From the NCBI RefSeq assembly GCF_946151075.1, contig NZ_CAMGZB010000001.1, forward strand, positions 896,001-960,000: a stretch of 64,000 bases of DNA, given 5' to 3'. Shown here in pieces: positions 30,294-44,059 of the stretch (within the stretch, counting starts at the first letter, position 1; every line of letters starts with the position of its first letter). The translations under genes were made by a program, and so were the position numbers. The notes under the pieces were generated by a model that worked only from the letters and a program-made list of their open reading frames with translations, was not told where the DNA came from and made no database searches. This stretch comes from Neobacillus sp. Marseille-Q6967. Lineage in GTDB: Bacteria > Bacillota > Bacilli > Bacillales > Cytobacillaceae.

Positions 30294-30920
30294 TTACGCT
30301 TTAACCGCACCTTGAATTTTTAATAATGCTTTTTTAGGTCCTGGAACATTACCTTTGATTAAAAGTAAGTTACGTTCAGCATCAACCTTGATGATTTCAA
30401 GATTTTGAACTGTTACTTGTTCTCCACCCATACGTCCTGGTAATAATTTACCTTTGAATACACGGTTTGGAGCAACAGGTCCCATTGAACCTGGACGACG
30501 GTGATAACGAGAACCGTGAGCCATAGGGCCGCGAGATTGTCCGTGGCGCTTAATAACACCTTGGAAACCTTTACCTTTTGAGATTCCTGTTACATCTACT
30601 ACATCGCCTGCAGCGAAAATATCAACTTTGACTTCCTGACCAACTTCATACCCTGCTGCGTCAGCTCCGCGGAATTCGCGAATGAAGCGCTTAGGAGCAG
30701 TATTTGCCTTAGCAACGTGTCCTTTTTCAGGTTTGTTAGCTAACTTCTCACGCTTATCTTCAAAACCAACTTGAATAGCTTCGTAACCGTCGCTTTCAAC
30801 TGATTTCTTTTGAAGAACTACGTTTGCAGCAGCTTCAACTACAGTAACTGGGATTAAATTGCCGTTTTCAGCGAATACTTGAGTCATACCAATCTTTCTT
30901 CCTAAGATTCCTTTGGTCAT
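30294..30920 (-). CDS. rplC: 50S ribosomal protein L3
   Basis: 208 residues ([16 protein letters not shown]). The central extension near the peptidyl-transferase centre ([18 protein letters not shown]) is intact. 40 bases after rpsJ. Confidence 0.98.
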   Translation of the reverse strand: MTKGILGRKIGMTQVFAENGNLIPVTVVEAAANVVLQKKSVESDGYEAIQVGFEDKREKLANKPEKGHVAKANTAPKRFIREFRGADAAGYEVGQEVKVDIFAAGDVVDVTGISKGKGFQGVIKRHGQSRGPMAHGSRYHRRPGSMGPVAPNRVFKGKLLPGRMGGEQVTVQNLEIIKVDAERNLLLIKGNVPGPKKALLKIQGAVKA

Positions 30921-30960
30921 TTAAGTCACACCTCCTAAAGAATTGTTAATTTATTTTACA

Positions 30961-31474
<514 letters not shown>

Positions 31475-31480
31475 TTTACT

Positions 31481-31509
31481 ATTATAATAGCGTGTATTTG
31501 CATTTTCAA
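31481..31509 (-). promoter_or_regulatory. Predicted sigma-A promoter of the S10 operon
   Basis: TTGAAA and TATAAT with a 17-base spacer on the minus strand, downstream of the tuf terminator and 212 bases before rpsJ. Confidence 0.8.
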
Positions 31510-31633
31510 TAGTAAAAGTAATTCTCCAGAAATAACCTATTTATACGCTTAACTGTTTGAAAAATTAAAAAACATTATATAATAGAAGAAACTTGTTCAG
31601 CTGATCGGAAATATACATTAAATAAGAAGTTAA

Positions 31634-31673
31634 AAAAAAGCAGATGGATTGTTATCCATCTGCTTTTTATATT
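31634..31673 (-). terminator. tuf terminator
   Basis: AAAAAGCAGATGGAT-AACA-ATCCATCTGCTTTTTTT, a perfect long hairpin with T-run, 12 bases after the tuf stop. Confidence 0.93.
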
Positions 31674-31684
31674 AGTAGTAAAGA

Positions 31685-32872
31685 CTACTCGATGATTTTA
31701 GCAACTGAACCAGCGCCTACAGTACGTCCGCCTTCACGGATAGAGAACTTAGTTCCTTCTTCTACCGCAACTGGAGCGATTAGTTCAACAGTCATTTCGA
31801 TGTTATCTCCAGGCATTACCATTTCTACGCCTTCTGGAAGATTACAGATGCCTGTAATGTCAGAAGTACGGAAATAGAATTGTGGACGATAGTTTGTGAA
31901 GAATGGAGTATGACGTCCACCTTCTTCTTTAGATAATACGTAAACTTGAGCAGTAAACTTAGTGTGTGGATTGATAGTTTTTGGCTTAGCCAAAACTTGT
32001 CCACGCTCGATGTCTTCACGTGCAACACCACGAAGAAGTGCACCGATGTTGTCTCCAGCTTCTGCATAGTCAAGAAGCTTACGGAACATTTCTACACCTG
32101 TTACAGTAGTAGATTTTGGCTCTTCAGTGAAACCAACGATTTCAACTACGTCACCAACTTTAACTACACCACGCTCAACACGTCCTGTAGCAACAGTACC
32201 ACGACCAGTGATTGAGAATACGTCCTCAACTGGCATCATGAATGGCTTTTCAGTATCACGTTGCGGAGTTGGGATATATTCATCTACAGCTGTCATAAGT
32301 TCATAGATTTTTTCTTCCCAAGCAGCATCGCCTTCTAATGCTTTAAGAGCAGAACCTTTAATTACTGGAGTGTCATCACCAGGGAATTCGTATTCAGAAA
32401 GAAGGTCACGAATTTCCATTTCTACTAATTCAAGTAGTTCTTCATCGTCAACCATGTCACACTTGTTCATGAATACAACAAGGTAAGGTACGCCTACCTG
32501 ACGAGAAAGAAGAATGTGTTCACGAGTTTGTGGCATTGGGCCATCAGTTGCAGAAACAACTAGGATACCGCCGTCCATTTGCGCAGCACCAGTGATCATG
32601 TTTTTAACATAGTCAGCGTGTCCTGGGCAGTCAACGTGTGCATAGTGACGATTGTCAGTTTCATACTCAACGTGCGCAGTAGAGATTGTGATACCACGTT
32701 CTCTTTCTTCTGGAGCACCGTCGATTTGATCATATGCACGTGCTTCTGCTTTACCAGTCTTAGCAAGAACAGAAGTGATAGCAGCAGTTAAAGTTGTTTT
32801 TCCGTGGTCAACGTGACCAATTGTACCAATGTTAACGTGTGGCTTAGAGCGGTCAAATTTAGCTTTACCCAT
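31685..32872 (-). CDS. tuf: Elongation factor Tu
   Basis: 395 residues. GTPase motifs [14 protein letters not shown] and NKCD; the effector region and domains II/III are complete. Delivers aminoacyl-tRNA to the ribosome. Last gene of the str operon, with its own probable promoter in the gap after fusA and a strong terminator. Confidence 0.99.
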   Translation of the reverse strand: MGKAKFDRSKPHVNIGTIGHVDHGKTTLTAAITSVLAKTGKAEARAYDQIDGAPEERERGITISTAHVEYETDNRHYAHVDCPGHADYVKNMITGAAQMDGGILVVSATDGPMPQTREHILLSRQVGVPYLVVFMNKCDMVDDEELLELVEMEIRDLLSEYEFPGDDTPVIKGSALKALEGDAAWEEKIYELMTAVDEYIPTPQRDTEKPFMMPVEDVFSITGRGTVATGRVERGVVKVGDVVEIVGFTEEPKSTTVTGVEMFRKLLDYAEAGDNIGALLRGVAREDIERGQVLAKPKTINPHTKFTAQVYVLSKEEGGRHTPFFTNYRPQFYFRTSDITGICNLPEGVEMVMPGDNIEMTVELIAPVAVEEGTKFSIREGGRTVGAGSVAKIIE

Positions 32873-32919
32873 TAGTGGATTTCCTCCTTTAATATAAAGA
32901 AATTAAGTATATTTATATG

Positions 32920-32957
32920 GAAACTGTAAAGTGGTTGTTCCAATTTCACAGTTTCCA
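32920..32957 (-). other. Hairpin in the tuf leader
   Basis: GGAAACTGT pairs with ACAGTTTCC around a 20-base loop, upstream of the tuf ribosome site. No T-run; possibly a 5' stabilising structure of the tuf mRNA. Confidence 0.4.
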
Positions 32958-32971
32958 TTGTTACATAAGTA

Positions 32972-33000
32972 GTTATACTTTAATAACAGGTGAAAATCAA
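32972..33000 (-). promoter_or_regulatory. Predicted internal promoter of tuf
   Basis: TTGATT and TATAAC with a 17-base spacer, the -35 box overlapping the fusA stop codon. Would allow tuf to be expressed above the rest of the operon. Confidence 0.5.
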
Positions 33001-35082
33001 TTATTCACCTTTATTTTTTTTGATGATTTCTTCAGAAACTGACTTCGGTACTTCTTCATAGTGATCAAAGTGCATAGAGAATACTCCACGACCTTGTGTA
33101 CTTGAACGAAGTGCTGTTGCATAACCAAACATTTCTGAAAGTGGAACCATCGCACGTACAACTTGTGCATTACCACGTGCTTCCATACCTTCAACACGGC
33201 CGCGACGTGCAGTGATTTGTCCCATGATATCACCTAGATATTCTTCAGGGATTACAACTTCAACCCTCATCATAGGTTCAAGGATAACAGGACTACACTT
33301 AGACGCAGCATTTTTAAGTGCCATTGAAGCAGCAATCTTAAACGCCATTTCAGAAGAGTCAACATCATGGTAAGAACCGTCGAATAATCTTGCTTTAATA
33401 TCAACTAAAGGATAACCGGCAAGAACACCGCGATCTAACGCATCTTCAAGACCAGCTTGTACCGCAGGAATGTATTCACGAGGAACGACACCACCGACAA
33501 TACCGTTTTCGAATTCGAATCCTTTTCCTTCTTCGTTAGGAGAGAATTCGATCCAAACGTGACCATATTGACCACGACCACCAGATTGACGTGCAAACTT
33601 ACCTTCAACTTGAGCAGAAGCACGGAAAGTTTCACGGTAAGCAACCTGAGGCGCACCTACGTTAGCTTCAACTTTGAATTCACGACGCATACGGTCAACG
33701 ATGATATCAAGGTGAAGCTCACCCATACCAGCGATGATTACCTGTCCAGTTTCCTGGTCAGTGTGCGCACGGAATGTTGGATCTTCTTCTTGAAGCTTCT
33801 GCAATGCAGTTGTCATTTTGTCTTGGTCTGCTTTTGATTTTGGTTCAACAGAAAGTTGAATTACTGGCTCTGGGAATTGCATAGACTCTAGGATAACAAG
33901 GTTTTTGTCGTCACATAGAGTATCACCAGTAGTTGTATCTTTCAAACCTACAGCTGCAGCAATGTCACCTGCATAAACCTTAGAGATTTCTTGACGGCTG
34001 TTTGCGTGCATTTGCAGGATACGTCCGATACGTTCACGTTTTCCTTTAGTTGAGTTCTGAACATAAGAGCCAGACTCTAAAGTACCAGAGTAAACGCGGA
34101 AGAACGTTAATTTACCAACATAAGGGTCAGTCATAACTTTGAACGCAAGAGCAGCGAATGGCTCTTCGTCACTTGAATGACGTTCAATAACTTCTTCTTC
34201 ATCATCCACTGCATGTCCTTTAATCGCAGGTACATCTAATGGAGATGGAAGGTAGTCAATGACCGCATCCAACATAAGCTGAACACCTTTATTTTTGAAT
34301 GCTGAACCACAGATTACAGGATAGAATTCTACATTAACAGTACCTTTACGAATCGCTGCTTTCAGCTCTTCTTTAGTGATTTCTTCACCGCCAAGGTATT
34401 TTTCCATTAACTCTTCATCAAGTTCTGCTACCGCTTCTACTAACTTTTCACGGTACTCTTCAGCTTGTGCTTTGTATTCTTCAGGAATCTCACGTACTTC
34501 AATATCAGTACCTAAGTCATTTCCGTAGAATACGGCATTCATTTCCACAAGGTCAATGATTGCTTCAAATTGGTCTTCAGAACCGATTGGTAACTGAATT
34601 GGATGCGCGTTCGCTTGAAGGCGATCGTGGATAGTTCCTACAGAATATAGGAAATCCGCACCAATTTTGTCCATTTTGTTAACAAATACTACACGTGGTA
34701 CACCGTATGTTGTTGCTTGGCGCCAAACCGTTTCGGTTTGAGGCTCAACACCAGACTGTGCATCAAGTACAGCTACTGCACCATCAAGTACACGAAGGGA
34801 ACGTTCAACTTCAACTGTGAAGTCTACGTGTCCTGGTGTATCGATGATGTTAACACGATGGCCTTTCCATTGTGCAGTTGTTGCTGCGGAAGTAATCGTG
34901 ATTCCGCGCTCTTGTTCTTGCTCCATCCAGTCCATCTGAGAAGCACCTTCATGAGTTTCACCGATCTTATGGATACGGCCAGTGTAATAAAGGACACGCT
35001 CAGTGGTAGTCGTTTTACCGGCATCGATGTGTGCCATGATGCCGATATTACGAGTGTTTGCCAAGGAGAACTCTCTTGCCAT
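33001..35082 (-). CDS. fusA: Elongation factor G
   Basis: 693 residues. GTPase motifs [17 protein letters not shown] and NKMDK; domains II to V complete, with [12 protein letters not shown] in domain IV. Drives translocation and, with RRF, ribosome recycling. 48 bases after rpsG. Confidence 0.99.
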   Translation of the reverse strand: MAREFSLANTRNIGIMAHIDAGKTTTTERVLYYTGRIHKIGETHEGASQMDWMEQEQERGITITSAATTAQWKGHRVNIIDTPGHVDFTVEVERSLRVLDGAVAVLDAQSGVEPQTETVWRQATTYGVPRVVFVNKMDKIGADFLYSVGTIHDRLQANAHPIQLPIGSEDQFEAIIDLVEMNAVFYGNDLGTDIEVREIPEEYKAQAEEYREKLVEAVAELDEELMEKYLGGEEITKEELKAAIRKGTVNVEFYPVICGSAFKNKGVQLMLDAVIDYLPSPLDVPAIKGHAVDDEEEVIERHSSDEEPFAALAFKVMTDPYVGKLTFFRVYSGTLESGSYVQNSTKGKRERIGRILQMHANSRQEISKVYAGDIAAAVGLKDTTTGDTLCDDKNLVILESMQFPEPVIQLSVEPKSKADQDKMTTALQKLQEEDPTFRAHTDQETGQVIIAGMGELHLDIIVDRMRREFKVEANVGAPQVAYRETFRASAQVEGKFARQSGGRGQYGHVWIEFSPNEEGKGFEFENGIVGGVVPREYIPAVQAGLEDALDRGVLAGYPLVDIKARLFDGSYHDVDSSEMAFKIAASMALKNAASKCSPVILEPMMRVEVVIPEEYLGDIMGQITARRGRVEGMEARGNAQVVRAMVPLSEMFGYATALRSSTQGRGVFSMHFDHYEEVPKSVSEEIIKKNKGE

Positions 35083-35130
35083 TGGGTCTTTCTCCTTCCT
35101 AGTTTGAAAGTTTTTATATTGAAGGTTAAA

Positions 35131-35601
35131 TTACCAACGATAGTGAGCAAACGCTTTGTTTGCTTCTGCCATTTTGTGAGTATCTTCACGCTTTTTAACA
35201 GATGCACCAGAATTGTTAGCAGCATCCATGATTTCGTTAGCTAAACGCTCTTCCATTGTTTTTTCACCGCGAAGACGCGCATAGTTTACTAACCAGCGTA
35301 GACCAAGAGTTGTACGGCGGTCTGGACGCACCTCAACTGGTACTTGGTAGTTAGCTCCACCTACACGGCGTGCTCTAACCTCAAGAACAGGCATGATGTT
35401 TTTCATAGCTGCTTCAAACACTTCCATTGGCTCTTTACCGCTACGTTCGCGGATTGTTTCAAACGCAGAGTAAAGAATTTCTTGAGATTTTCCTCTTTTA
35501 CCGTCAATCATCATTTTGTTGATTAAACGAGTAACTAACTTAGAATTGTATAACGGATCAGGTAAAACGTCTCTTTTTGCTACAGGACCTTTACGTGGCA
35601 T
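35131..35601 (-). CDS. rpsG: 30S ribosomal protein S7
   Basis: 156 residues. Nucleates head assembly. Start ATG 35601 ([20 protein letters not shown]) with AAAGGAGG upstream; the extension to 35619 covers the ribosome site. Conserved [19 protein letters not shown]. Confidence 0.98.
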   Translation of the reverse strand: MPRKGPVAKRDVLPDPLYNSKLVTRLINKMMIDGKRGKSQEILYSAFETIRERSGKEPMEVFEAAMKNIMPVLEVRARRVGGANYQVPVEVRPDRRTTLGLRWLVNYARLRGEKTMEERLANEIMDAANNSGASVKKREDTHKMAEANKAFAHYRW

Positions 35602-35644
35602 TATTTTTCCTCCTTTCAAAGAAGCTTTTTAATTTATGTCAGTC

Positions 35645-36115
<471 letters not shown>

Positions 36116-36171
36116 TCATTTTTTTGCAAAAACAAAGTTTTTGCAGACTACTCTATCTACAAAAACAGTTT

Positions 36172-36420
36172 TTAACGGATAATAGCTACAGTAGAAGCAC
36201 CAACTTCAATTCCACATGTTTTCCCAAGTTTTTTCATTGAGTCAACATAGATAATTGGGACGTTAGATTGCAGAGCTTGATTTACGACACTCTGTGTTAC
36301 TTTCGTATCAGCATCGCTGGCAACGATCAATTCTCTTGCGGTTCCATCCTTAAGTGCTTTAACTGTTTGTTTCGTTCCTATAACTACTTTACTAGCATGT
36401 AATACTTTTTCATAAGACAT
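36172..36420 (-). CDS. rplGB: Ribosomal protein L7Ae-like YbxF/RplGB
   Basis: 82 residues of the L7Ae/L30e fold (MSYEKVLHASKVVIGTKQ), a kink-turn RNA-binding protein found between rpoC and rpsL in Bacillus. B. subtilis YbxF binds kink-turns, though its in vivo partner is unsettled. Start ATG 36420; the open frame beyond it is not conserved. Confidence 0.95.
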   Translation of the reverse strand: MSYEKVLHASKVVIGTKQTVKALKDGTARELIVASDADTKVTQSVVNQALQSNVPIIYVDSMKKLGKTCGIEVGASTVAIIR

Positions 36421-36531
36421 TTTTAAATATCCTCCAAAGTATTCGGTGAATAGGAGCACCTTTGATATAGTACCATCATATAAAATAGATGTCAACAAAA
36501 CTTCTAAAATAATTTTATAGCTTTTCTTTAA

Positions 36532-36564
36532 AAGCGGTACTCGTTTAAGAACGAGTACCGCATA
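36532..36564 (-). terminator. Hairpin/terminator behind rpoC
   Basis: GCGGTACTCGT-TCTTAA-ACGAGTACCGC followed by TTTTAAAG, about 14 bases after the rpoC stop. Probably a partial terminator between the rpoBC and str transcription units. Confidence 0.75.
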
Positions 36565-36575
36565 TATTATACTTT

Positions 36576-39500
36576 TTAATCAATTGTTACCGTTTCTTCG
36601 GAAGTTGTATCTCTTAAAACAGGTTCTGCTTTGCGGTAGCGCTGCATACCTGTTCCGGCAGGAACTAACTTACCGATGATAACATTTTCTTTCAAGCCGA
36701 GTAATTCATCACGCTTGCCTTTGATGGCAGCGTCTGTTAGTACTCTGGTTGTTTCTTGGAAAGATGCTGCAGATAGGAAGGAATCAGTTTCAAGTGACGC
36801 TTTTGTAATACCAAGTAATACTGGACGTCCTGTAGCAGGTAATTTTCCACTTAGTAATGCCTTTTCGTTGGCATCCGTAAACTGGTGGATATCAAGAAGT
36901 GTGCCTGGAAGAACATCCGTTTCACCCGCATCACTTACGCGAATCTTACGCATCATTTGACGTACCATTACCTCTACGTGTTTATCGCCAATTTCTACCC
37001 CTTGCATACGATATACTTTTTGTACTTCGCGGAGCAAGTATTCCTGTACAGCATTCACATCTTTAACCTTGATTAATTCTTTAGGGTCAATCGATCCTTC
37101 AGTTAATTCTTGACCAATCTCTACTTGGTCATTAATAGCTACTTTCAAGCGGGCAGTATATGGAGCTGTGTAAGTACGTGATTCCACTTCACCTTGTACG
37201 ACAATTTCATGCTGGCGGTCACGGCCTTCATTAATACCAACAACAACGCCATCAATTTCAGAGATAACCGCTTGCCCTTTAGGATTACGTGCTTCAAAGA
37301 TCTCTTGAATACGCGGTAAACCTTGAGTGATATCGTCACCCGCAACACCGCCCGTATGGAACGTACGCATCGTTAACTGTGTACCCGGCTCACCGATGGA
37401 TTGTGCAGCAATAATACCAACTGCTTCACCCACTTCAACCTCTTGGCCAGTTGCCAGATTACGGCCGTAACATTTTTTACATACGCCATGACGAGTATTA
37501 CATGTGAACGCGGAGCGGATCTTCACTTCTTCGATACCAGCATTAACAATTGTTTCTGCTAAATCTTCTGTAATCAGGCCATTAGCTGGAACAAGCACTT
37601 CATTTGTTTCAGGGTGTTTAATACCATTACGCGCATAACGGCCGATTAAACGTTCCTCTAAAGATTCGATTACTTCCGTACCATCCTTCAATGAACGGAT
37701 TAATAAACCTCTGTCTGTTCCGCAGTCATCTTCACGGACAATAACGTCTTGAGCAACGTCAACCAGACGGCGCGTTAGGTAACCTGAGTCAGCAGTTTTT
37801 AAGGCTGTATCTGCAAGACCTTTACGTGCACCGTGAGTAGAGATGAAGTACTCTAATACCGTTAATCCTTCACGGAAACTTGACTTGATTGGTAATTCGA
37901 TAATACGTCCAGCCGGGTTGGCCATCAAGCCGCGCATACCTGCTAACTGTGTAAAGTTAGAGGCGTTACCACGGGCACCGGAATCACTCATCATGAAGAT
38001 TGGGTTAGTCTTATTCAAGGACTTCATTAGTTTCCCTTGAATCGTATCTTTCGCTTCACTCCAAATGGCAATAACACGGTCATAACGCTCATCCTCAGTA
38101 ATTAATCCACGTCTAAATTGCTTCATGACGTTATCTACTTTATTTTGAGCACTCTTAAGGATTTCCTGCTTTTCTCCAAGTACGACGATATCCGCTACAC
38201 CAACTGTGATACCCGCTTTTGTTGAATATTTGAATCCTAAGTCTTTCATACGGTCAAGCATTTTAGACGTTTCTGTAATTTTGAAACGTTTAAACACTTC
38301 TGCAATGATGTTTCCAAGGATTTTCTTTTTAAACGGATCTACCAACGGCATTTCCTTAATTCTGGCTACAACATCTTCACCTTTATCAACGAAATACTTA
38401 GCTGGTGTTTCAACTTCAAGGTTGTGCCTTGTAGGTTCATTGATAAACGGGAATGAAGTTGGAAGAATCTCATTAAAAACAAGTTTACCAACAGTCGTAA
38501 TTAGTAACTTATTGTTTTGTTCTTCTGTAAATGTTTCATTTCCTAAAGAGCCGGCATGAACAGCAACACGAGTGTGCAGATGCACATAACCATTCTGGTA
38601 AGCAAGCAACGCTTCATTCGTGTCTTTAAAAATCATACCTTCGCCTACTGCGCCTTCTCTTTCAAGTGTTAGATAATAGTTACCTAGAACCATGTCCTGA
38701 GAAGGTGTAACAACCGGTTTACCGTCTTTAGGGTTCAAGATATTTTGTGCAGCAAGCATTAACAGTCTAGCTTCAGCCTGCGCTTCGGATGAAAGTGGTA
38801 CGTGAACAGCCATTTGGTCACCGTCAAAGTCCGCGTTATATGCTGTACATACTAGCGGGTGAAGGCGGATTGCTCTTCCTTCAACAAGTGTAGGTTCAAA
38901 TGCCTGGATCCCTAGTCTATGAAGTGTAGGGGCACGGTTTAATAAAACCGGATGCTCACGGATTACATCTTCAAGTACATCCCAAACTTCAGGAGAAACT
39001 CTTTCAATCTTACGTTTCGCAGATTTGATATTGTGTGCTAAACCTTTTTCAACTAACTCCTTCATTACAAATGGCTTGAACAATTCAAGAGCCATTTCTT
39101 TTGGAAGTCCACACTGATACATTTTTAAGTTAGGACCAACAACGATAACCGAACGTCCGGAATAGTCAACACGCTTACCAAGTAAGTTTTGACGGAAACG
39201 TCCTTGCTTACCTTTTAGCATGTGAGAAAGTGATTTTAATGGACGGTTACCAGGACCCGTTACGGGACGGCCGCGGCGTCCGTTATCAATTAATGCGTCT
39301 ACCGCTTCTTGAAGCATCCGCTTTTCGTTTTGTACGATAATGCTTGGTGCACCAAGATCTAATAAACGTTTTAAACGGTTATTACGGTTAATAACACGAC
39401 GATATAAATCGTTTAAGTCAGATGTTGCAAATCGACCGCCATCCAGCTGTACCATTGGACGCAGTTCAGGAGGAATGACAGGCAGAACGTCAAGAATCAT

Positions 39501-40175
39501 CCATGAAGGTTCATTACCAGAACCACGGAATGCTTCTAACACTTCAAGGCGTTTAATCGCACGAGTACGTCTCTGACCTTGAGCTGTTTTTAGTTCTTCT
39601 TTTAAGATATCTACTTCTTTGTTTAGGTCAATATCTGAAAGAAGCTTTTTAATCGCTTCTGCACCCATCGCAGCTTGGAATTTGTTACCATACTTTTCGC
39701 GATATGCGCGGTATTCTTTTTCAGATAATAGTTGCTTCTTATCAAGAGCAGTATCACCAGATTCCGTTACTACATATGACGCAAAGTAGATCACTTCTTC
39801 TAGTGCACGTGGAGACATGTCTAATACAAGCCCCATTCTGCTTGGGATTCCTTTAAAGTACCATATATGAGATACAGGAGCTGCAAGTTCAATATGGCCC
39901 ATTCTTTCACGGCGGACTTTCGCGCGTGTCACTTCAACACCGCATCGGTCACAGACTACACCTTTATAACGGACTCGTTTATATTTTCCGCAATGACATT
40001 CCCAGTCTTTTGTTGGACCAAAGATACGTTCACAGAATAAACCATCCTTTTCAGGCTTTAATGTACGATAGTTAATCGTTTCTGGTTTCTTAACTTCTCC
40101 AAATGACCATGAACGGATTTTATCTGGTGAAGCAAGACCAATCTTCATATACTCAAAATTGTTAACATCAAGCAA
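36576..40175 (-). CDS. rpoC: RNA polymerase beta' subunit
   Basis: 1199 residues. N-terminal zinc ribbon ([13 protein letters not shown]), catalytic NADFDGDQM motif with the three Mg-binding aspartates, bridge helix and trigger-loop region ([18 protein letters not shown]), second zinc site near residue ~890. Full length without frameshift. 69 bases after rpoB with an intercistronic hairpin. Confidence 0.99.
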   Translation of the reverse strand: MLDVNNFEYMKIGLASPDKIRSWSFGEVKKPETINYRTLKPEKDGLFCERIFGPTKDWECHCGKYKRVRYKGVVCDRCGVEVTRAKVRRERMGHIELAAPVSHIWYFKGIPSRMGLVLDMSPRALEEVIYFASYVVTESGDTALDKKQLLSEKEYRAYREKYGNKFQAAMGAEAIKKLLSDIDLNKEVDILKEELKTAQGQRRTRAIKRLEVLEAFRGSGNEPSWMILDVLPVIPPELRPMVQLDGGRFATSDLNDLYRRVINRNNRLKRLLDLGAPSIIVQNEKRMLQEAVDALIDNGRRGRPVTGPGNRPLKSLSHMLKGKQGRFRQNLLGKRVDYSGRSVIVVGPNLKMYQCGLPKEMALELFKPFVMKELVEKGLAHNIKSAKRKIERVSPEVWDVLEDVIREHPVLLNRAPTLHRLGIQAFEPTLVEGRAIRLHPLVCTAYNADFDGDQMAVHVPLSSEAQAEARLLMLAAQNILNPKDGKPVVTPSQDMVLGNYYLTLEREGAVGEGMIFKDTNEALLAYQNGYVHLHTRVAVHAGSLGNETFTEEQNNKLLITTVGKLVFNEILPTSFPFINEPTRHNLEVETPAKYFVDKGEDVVARIKEMPLVDPFKKKILGNIIAEVFKRFKITETSKMLDRMKDLGFKYSTKAGITVGVADIVVLGEKQEILKSAQNKVDNVMKQFRRGLITEDERYDRVIAIWSEAKDTIQGKLMKSLNKTNPIFMMSDSGARGNASNFTQLAGMRGLMANPAGRIIELPIKSSFREGLTVLEYFISTHGARKGLADTALKTADSGYLTRRLVDVAQDVIVREDDCGTDRGLLIRSLKDGTEVIESLEERLIGRYARNGIKHPETNEVLVPANGLITEDLAETIVNAGIEEVKIRSAFTCNTRHGVCKKCYGRNLATGQEVEVGEAVGIIAAQSIGEPGTQLTMRTFHTGGVAGDDITQGLPRIQEIFEARNPKGQAVISEIDGVVVGINEGRDRQHEIVVQGEVESRTYTAPYTARLKVAINDQVEIGQELTEGSIDPKELIKVKDVNAVQEYLLREVQKVYRMQGVEIGDKHVEVMVRQMMRKIRVSDAGETDVLPGTLLDIHQFTDANEKALLSGKLPATGRPVLLGITKASLETDSFLSAASFQETTRVLTDAAIKGKRDELLGLKENVIIGKLVPAGTGMQRYRKAEPVLRDTTSEETVTID

Positions 40176-40207
40176 GGGGCCTACCTCCCTTTCGATCTAG
40201 ACAATCA

Positions 40208-40244
40208 TTAGCTAAAGCGCTGGAAGAGCGCTTTAGCTAAAAAA
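40208..40244 (-). other. Strong rpoB-rpoC intercistronic hairpin
   Basis: TTAGCTAAAGCGCT-CTTCC-AGCGCTTTAGCTAA, a 14-bp perfect stem directly after the rpoB stop and without a T-run. More likely an RNA-processing or stability element than a terminator. Confidence 0.65.
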
Positions 40245-43200
40245 TTATTCCTTTGTACCGACCTTTTCAGATTCAAAGCTTTGTGTTTCTGGAGCAATGT
40301 TCAATGTATCGACTTGTTGTATATCATCGTCATCTTCCATATCACGCATTTCAATTTCTTCTTCATCACCTGAAAGGATTTTTACATCCATTCCAAGACT
40401 TTGAAGTTCCTTAATTAATACTTTGAATGATTCAGGAACACCTGGTTCCGGTACGTTTTCGCCTTTTACAATGGCTTCATATGTTTTTACACGACCAACA
40501 ACGTCGTCTGATTTTACGGTTAAAATTTCTTGAAGTGTATATGCTGCACCGTACGCTTCAAGAGCCCACACTTCCATCTCACCAAAACGCTGTCCACCGA
40601 ACTGCGCTTTACCGCCAAGCGGCTGCTGGGTAACAAGTGAGTAAGGTCCAGTAGAACGGGCGTGAAGTTTATCGTCAACCATGTGTGCAAGTTTAATCAT
40701 GTACATGACACCTACAGAAACACGGTTATCGAATGGTTCACCTGTACGGCCGTCATAAAGCACCGTTTTCGCGTCACGTGCCATACCAGCTTCTTCAATC
40801 GTGCCCCATACATCTTCTTCACGCGCACCATCAAATACTGGTGAAGCAACATGAATGCCAAGTGCTCTTGCAGCCATACCTAAATGAAGCTCCAGCACCT
40901 GTCCGATGTTCATACGAGAAGGTACCCCTAATGGGTTCAACATAATGTCTACAGGCGTGCCATCCGGTAAATACGGCATATCTTCTTCCGGTAAGATCCG
41001 TGAGATAACCCCTTTGTTACCATGGCGTCCCGCCATCTTGTCACCTTCATGTATTTTACGCTTTTGAACGATATACACACGGACAAGCTGATTCACACCT
41101 GGAGGAAGTTCATCGCCATCTTCACGATTAAAGACTTTAACATCGTGAACGATTCCGCCGCCGCCATGTGGTACTCTTAGTGATGTATCTCGTACTTCGC
41201 GGGCTTTTTCACCGAAAATGGCGTGAAGTAAGCGTTCCTCAGCCGTTAGTTCTGTTACCCCTTTTGGCGTTACTTTACCAACTAGCAAGTCTCCATCTTT
41301 AACCTCTGCACCTGTACGGATAATTCCACGCTCATCTAAATTACGAAGAGCATCTTCACCGACGTTTGGAATATCACGAGTAATTTCTTCCGGCCCAAGC
41401 TTTGTATCACGAGATTCGGACTCATATTCTTCAATATGAATAGATGTATAAACATCGTCTTTTACAAGACGTTCACTCATGATGATCGCATCTTCATAGT
41501 TGTAACCATCCCAGTTAATAAAGGCAACTAAGACGTTACGTCCAAGGGCTAATTCTCCAAGCTCCATCGAAGGACCGTCGGCAAGAATTTCTCCTTTTGT
41601 TACACGGTTGCCAACAGCCACGATTGGACGTTGGTTATAACATGTTCCCTGGTTGGAACGAACAAATTTCAACATACGATACTTATCGAGGTCGCCCTTT
41701 ACTTCCTGACCATCGACCATTTTAATGCGGCGTACCCAAACTTCGCGAGCTTCAACATGTTCAACAATACCTTCGTGTTTACAAATGACAGCAGCACCTG
41801 AGTCCTTACCAGAAACATACTCCATTCCTGTACCAACTCTTGGAGCTTCAGGCTGCAACAGAGGTACTGCTTGACGCTGCATGTTCGCACCCATCAAGGC
41901 ACGGTTGGAGTCGTCATTTTCAAGGAACGGAATACAAGCTGTCGCAGCAGATACAACCTGTTTTGGTGATACATCCATATAGTCAATACGTTCACGTTTC
42001 ACTACAGTGTTTTCACCACGGAAACGAGCAACAACGTCTTCATCAAGGAAGGAACCGTCATCACCAAGACGGGAGTTTGCCTGTGCAACTACATAGTTAT
42101 CTTCTTCATCTGCAGTTAAGTAATCGATACGGCCTGTTACTTTACCTGTATCAGGGTCAACACGGCGGTATGGAGTTTCAATGAACCCAAATCGGTTTAC
42201 CTTAGCATAAGATGATAATGAGTTAATCAATCCGATGTTTGGACCTTCAGGCGTTTCAATCGGACACATCCGGCCATAATGCGAATAGTGTACGTCACGC
42301 ACTTCAAATCCAGCACGTTCACGGGTTAATCCACCAGGTCCTAATGCTGAAAGACGACGCTTATGTGTTAATTCCGCAAGCGGATTTGTCTGGTCCATAA
42401 ATTGAGATAATTGAGAGCTTCCAAAGAACTCTTTAATGGAAGCAATAACAGGACGAATGTTAATTAATTGCTGCGGTGTAATTGTCGCAGTATCCTGGAT
42501 GGACATTCTTTCACGAACTACACGCTCCATACGGGATAAACCGATACGGAACTGATTTTGCAGCAATTCCCCAACAGAACGTAACCTTCTGTTTCCTAAA
42601 TGGTCGATATCATCAGTGTCTCCAACCCCATGAAGAAGGTTAAAGAAGTAACTGATTGATGCAATGATATCAGCAGGTGTAATATTCTTAATTGGCTCTG
42701 CAACATATGCATTACCTAATACATTGATAACTTTCTCCCCATCTTCGTTCGGAGCGTAAATTTTAATACCTTGAAGAATGGTTTCATCCTCAACTACTCC
42801 GCCGACAGGGTTAAAGCCCTTGAAATTGATATTCTTTTCTAATGCAGGAATTATTCGGTCAAGGTTTCTTCGGTCAAGAACCGTTCCTTTTTCCGCAATA
42901 ATTTCACCTGTTTCTGGATCAACGAGGGATTCAGCCAGACGTTGATTGAAAAGACGGTTTTTAATATGAAGTTTCTTATTAATTTTATAACGACCTACAT
43001 TCGCAAGGTCATAACGCTTAGGATCAAAGAATCTTGATACTAATAAACTCTTTGCGTTTTCTACGGTCGGAGGCTCACCGGGACGTAAACGCTCATAGAT
43101 TTCTAGAAGCGCTTTTTCTACTCCCTCAGTGTTGTCCTTTTCTAGAGTATTTCGAATATACTCGTTGTCTCCAATCAATTCGATGATTTCTTGATCAGAG

Positions 43201-43805
43201 CCGAACCCAAGTGCACGCAAAAGAACCGTAACGGGCAGTTTCCGAGTACGATCTATTCTGACATATACGACATCCTTGGCATCTGTTTCATACTCAAGCC
43301 AAGCGCCGCGGTTCGGAATAACAGTCGCCGTAAAACCTTTTTTCCCGTTTTTATCAACTTTTCCACTAAAATATACGCTCGGAGAACGTACTAACTGAGA
43401 AACGATAACGCGTTCTGCCCCGTTAATGACAAACGTACCGGTTTCAGTCATAAGTGGGAAGTCACCCATAAAAACATCCTGGTCTTTTACTTCGCCTGTT
43501 TCTTTGTTTACAAGACGCACTTTAACACGCAAAGGCGCAGAATATGTAACGTCCCGCTCTTTTGATTCCTCTACGGAATACTTTGGTTCGCCAAGGCTGT
43601 AATCAATAAATTCTAGTGATAGGTTACCAGTAAAGTCTTCAATCGGTGAAATATCCTGGAACATTTCACGTAACCCCTCATCAAGAAACCATTGATATGA
43701 AGAGGTTTGGATTTCAATAAGATTTGGTAATTCTAAAACTTCACTGATTCGCGCGTAACTTCTTCGTTGGCGGTGTCGTCCATACTGAACTAGTTGACCT
43801 GTCAA
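40245..43805 (-). CDS. rpoB: RNA polymerase beta subunit
   Basis: About 1186 residues. The start is most likely TTG 43805 ([14 protein letters not shown]), matching B. subtilis, with GAGGGGTG upstream; the in-frame GTG at 43814 is inside that site. The rifampicin pocket ([20 protein letters not shown], then [12 protein letters not shown]) is wild-type. The acidic C terminus ([19 protein letters not shown]) is typical of Bacillus. Confidence 0.99.
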   Translation of the reverse strand: MTGQLVQYGRHRQRRSYARISEVLELPNLIEIQTSSYQWFLDEGLREMFQDISPIEDFTGNLSLEFIDYSLGEPKYSVEESKERDVTYSAPLRVKVRLVNKETGEVKDQDVFMGDFPLMTETGTFVINGAERVIVSQLVRSPSVYFSGKVDKNGKKGFTATVIPNRGAWLEYETDAKDVVYVRIDRTRKLPVTVLLRALGFGSDQEIIELIGDNEYIRNTLEKDNTEGVEKALLEIYERLRPGEPPTVENAKSLLVSRFFDPKRYDLANVGRYKINKKLHIKNRLFNQRLAESLVDPETGEIIAEKGTVLDRRNLDRIIPALEKNINFKGFNPVGGVVEDETILQGIKIYAPNEDGEKVINVLGNAYVAEPIKNITPADIIASISYFFNLLHGVGDTDDIDHLGNRRLRSVGELLQNQFRIGLSRMERVVRERMSIQDTATITPQQLINIRPVIASIKEFFGSSQLSQFMDQTNPLAELTHKRRLSALGPGGLTRERAGFEVRDVHYSHYGRMCPIETPEGPNIGLINSLSSYAKVNRFGFIETPYRRVDPDTGKVTGRIDYLTADEEDNYVVAQANSRLGDDGSFLDEDVVARFRGENTVVKRERIDYMDVSPKQVVSAATACIPFLENDDSNRALMGANMQRQAVPLLQPEAPRVGTGMEYVSGKDSGAAVICKHEGIVEHVEAREVWVRRIKMVDGQEVKGDLDKYRMLKFVRSNQGTCYNQRPIVAVGNRVTKGEILADGPSMELGELALGRNVLVAFINWDGYNYEDAIIMSERLVKDDVYTSIHIEEYESESRDTKLGPEEITRDIPNVGEDALRNLDERGIIRTGAEVKDGDLLVGKVTPKGVTELTAEERLLHAIFGEKAREVRDTSLRVPHGGGGIVHDVKVFNREDGDELPPGVNQLVRVYIVQKRKIHEGDKMAGRHGNKGVISRILPEEDMPYLPDGTPVDIMLNPLGVPSRMNIGQVLELHLGMAARALGIHVASPVFDGAREEDVWGTIEEAGMARDAKTVLYDGRTGEPFDNRVSVGVMYMIKLAHMVDDKLHARSTGPYSLVTQQPLGGKAQFGGQRFGEMEVWALEAYGAAYTLQEILTVKSDDVVGRVKTYEAIVKGENVPEPGVPESFKVLIKELQSLGMDVKILSGDEEEIEMRDMEDDDDIQQVDTLNIAPETQSFESEKVGTKE

Positions 43806-43883
43806 CTGATTCACCCCTCAAATCAAGCGTATTGATAAAAATGTATTTACATCTGCCGCAAGAAAGTGATTCCTTTGCAGCAA

Positions 43884-43916
43884 ACAAAAAGAAAAAGGGT
43901 TTTTCGTTAAAAACCA
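43884..43916 (-). terminator. Attenuator-like hairpin upstream of rpoB
   Basis: GGTTTTT-AACG-AAAAACC then CTTTTTCTTTTTG on the minus strand, between ybxB and rpoB. Probably lets only part of the rplJL transcripts continue into rpoBC. The rest of the 43806-44059 gap shows no gene. Confidence 0.6.
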
Positions 43917-44059
43917 CATTTTCACATTTTGACTATTATTTTGTCATCATTTCCGTTTTAATCCAATTTTATACTCTAAAATAAAGTATTTTCAGGAATA
44001 ATTCGGTAAATATTATGATGGCATTTTATAATGCTATCACAGTGACATTTTCGAGTCAA

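Noticed and set aside
41840..42184. 114-codon plus-strand frame opposite rpoB
   Set aside because: Antisense shadow caused by rpoB codon use; no start signal.
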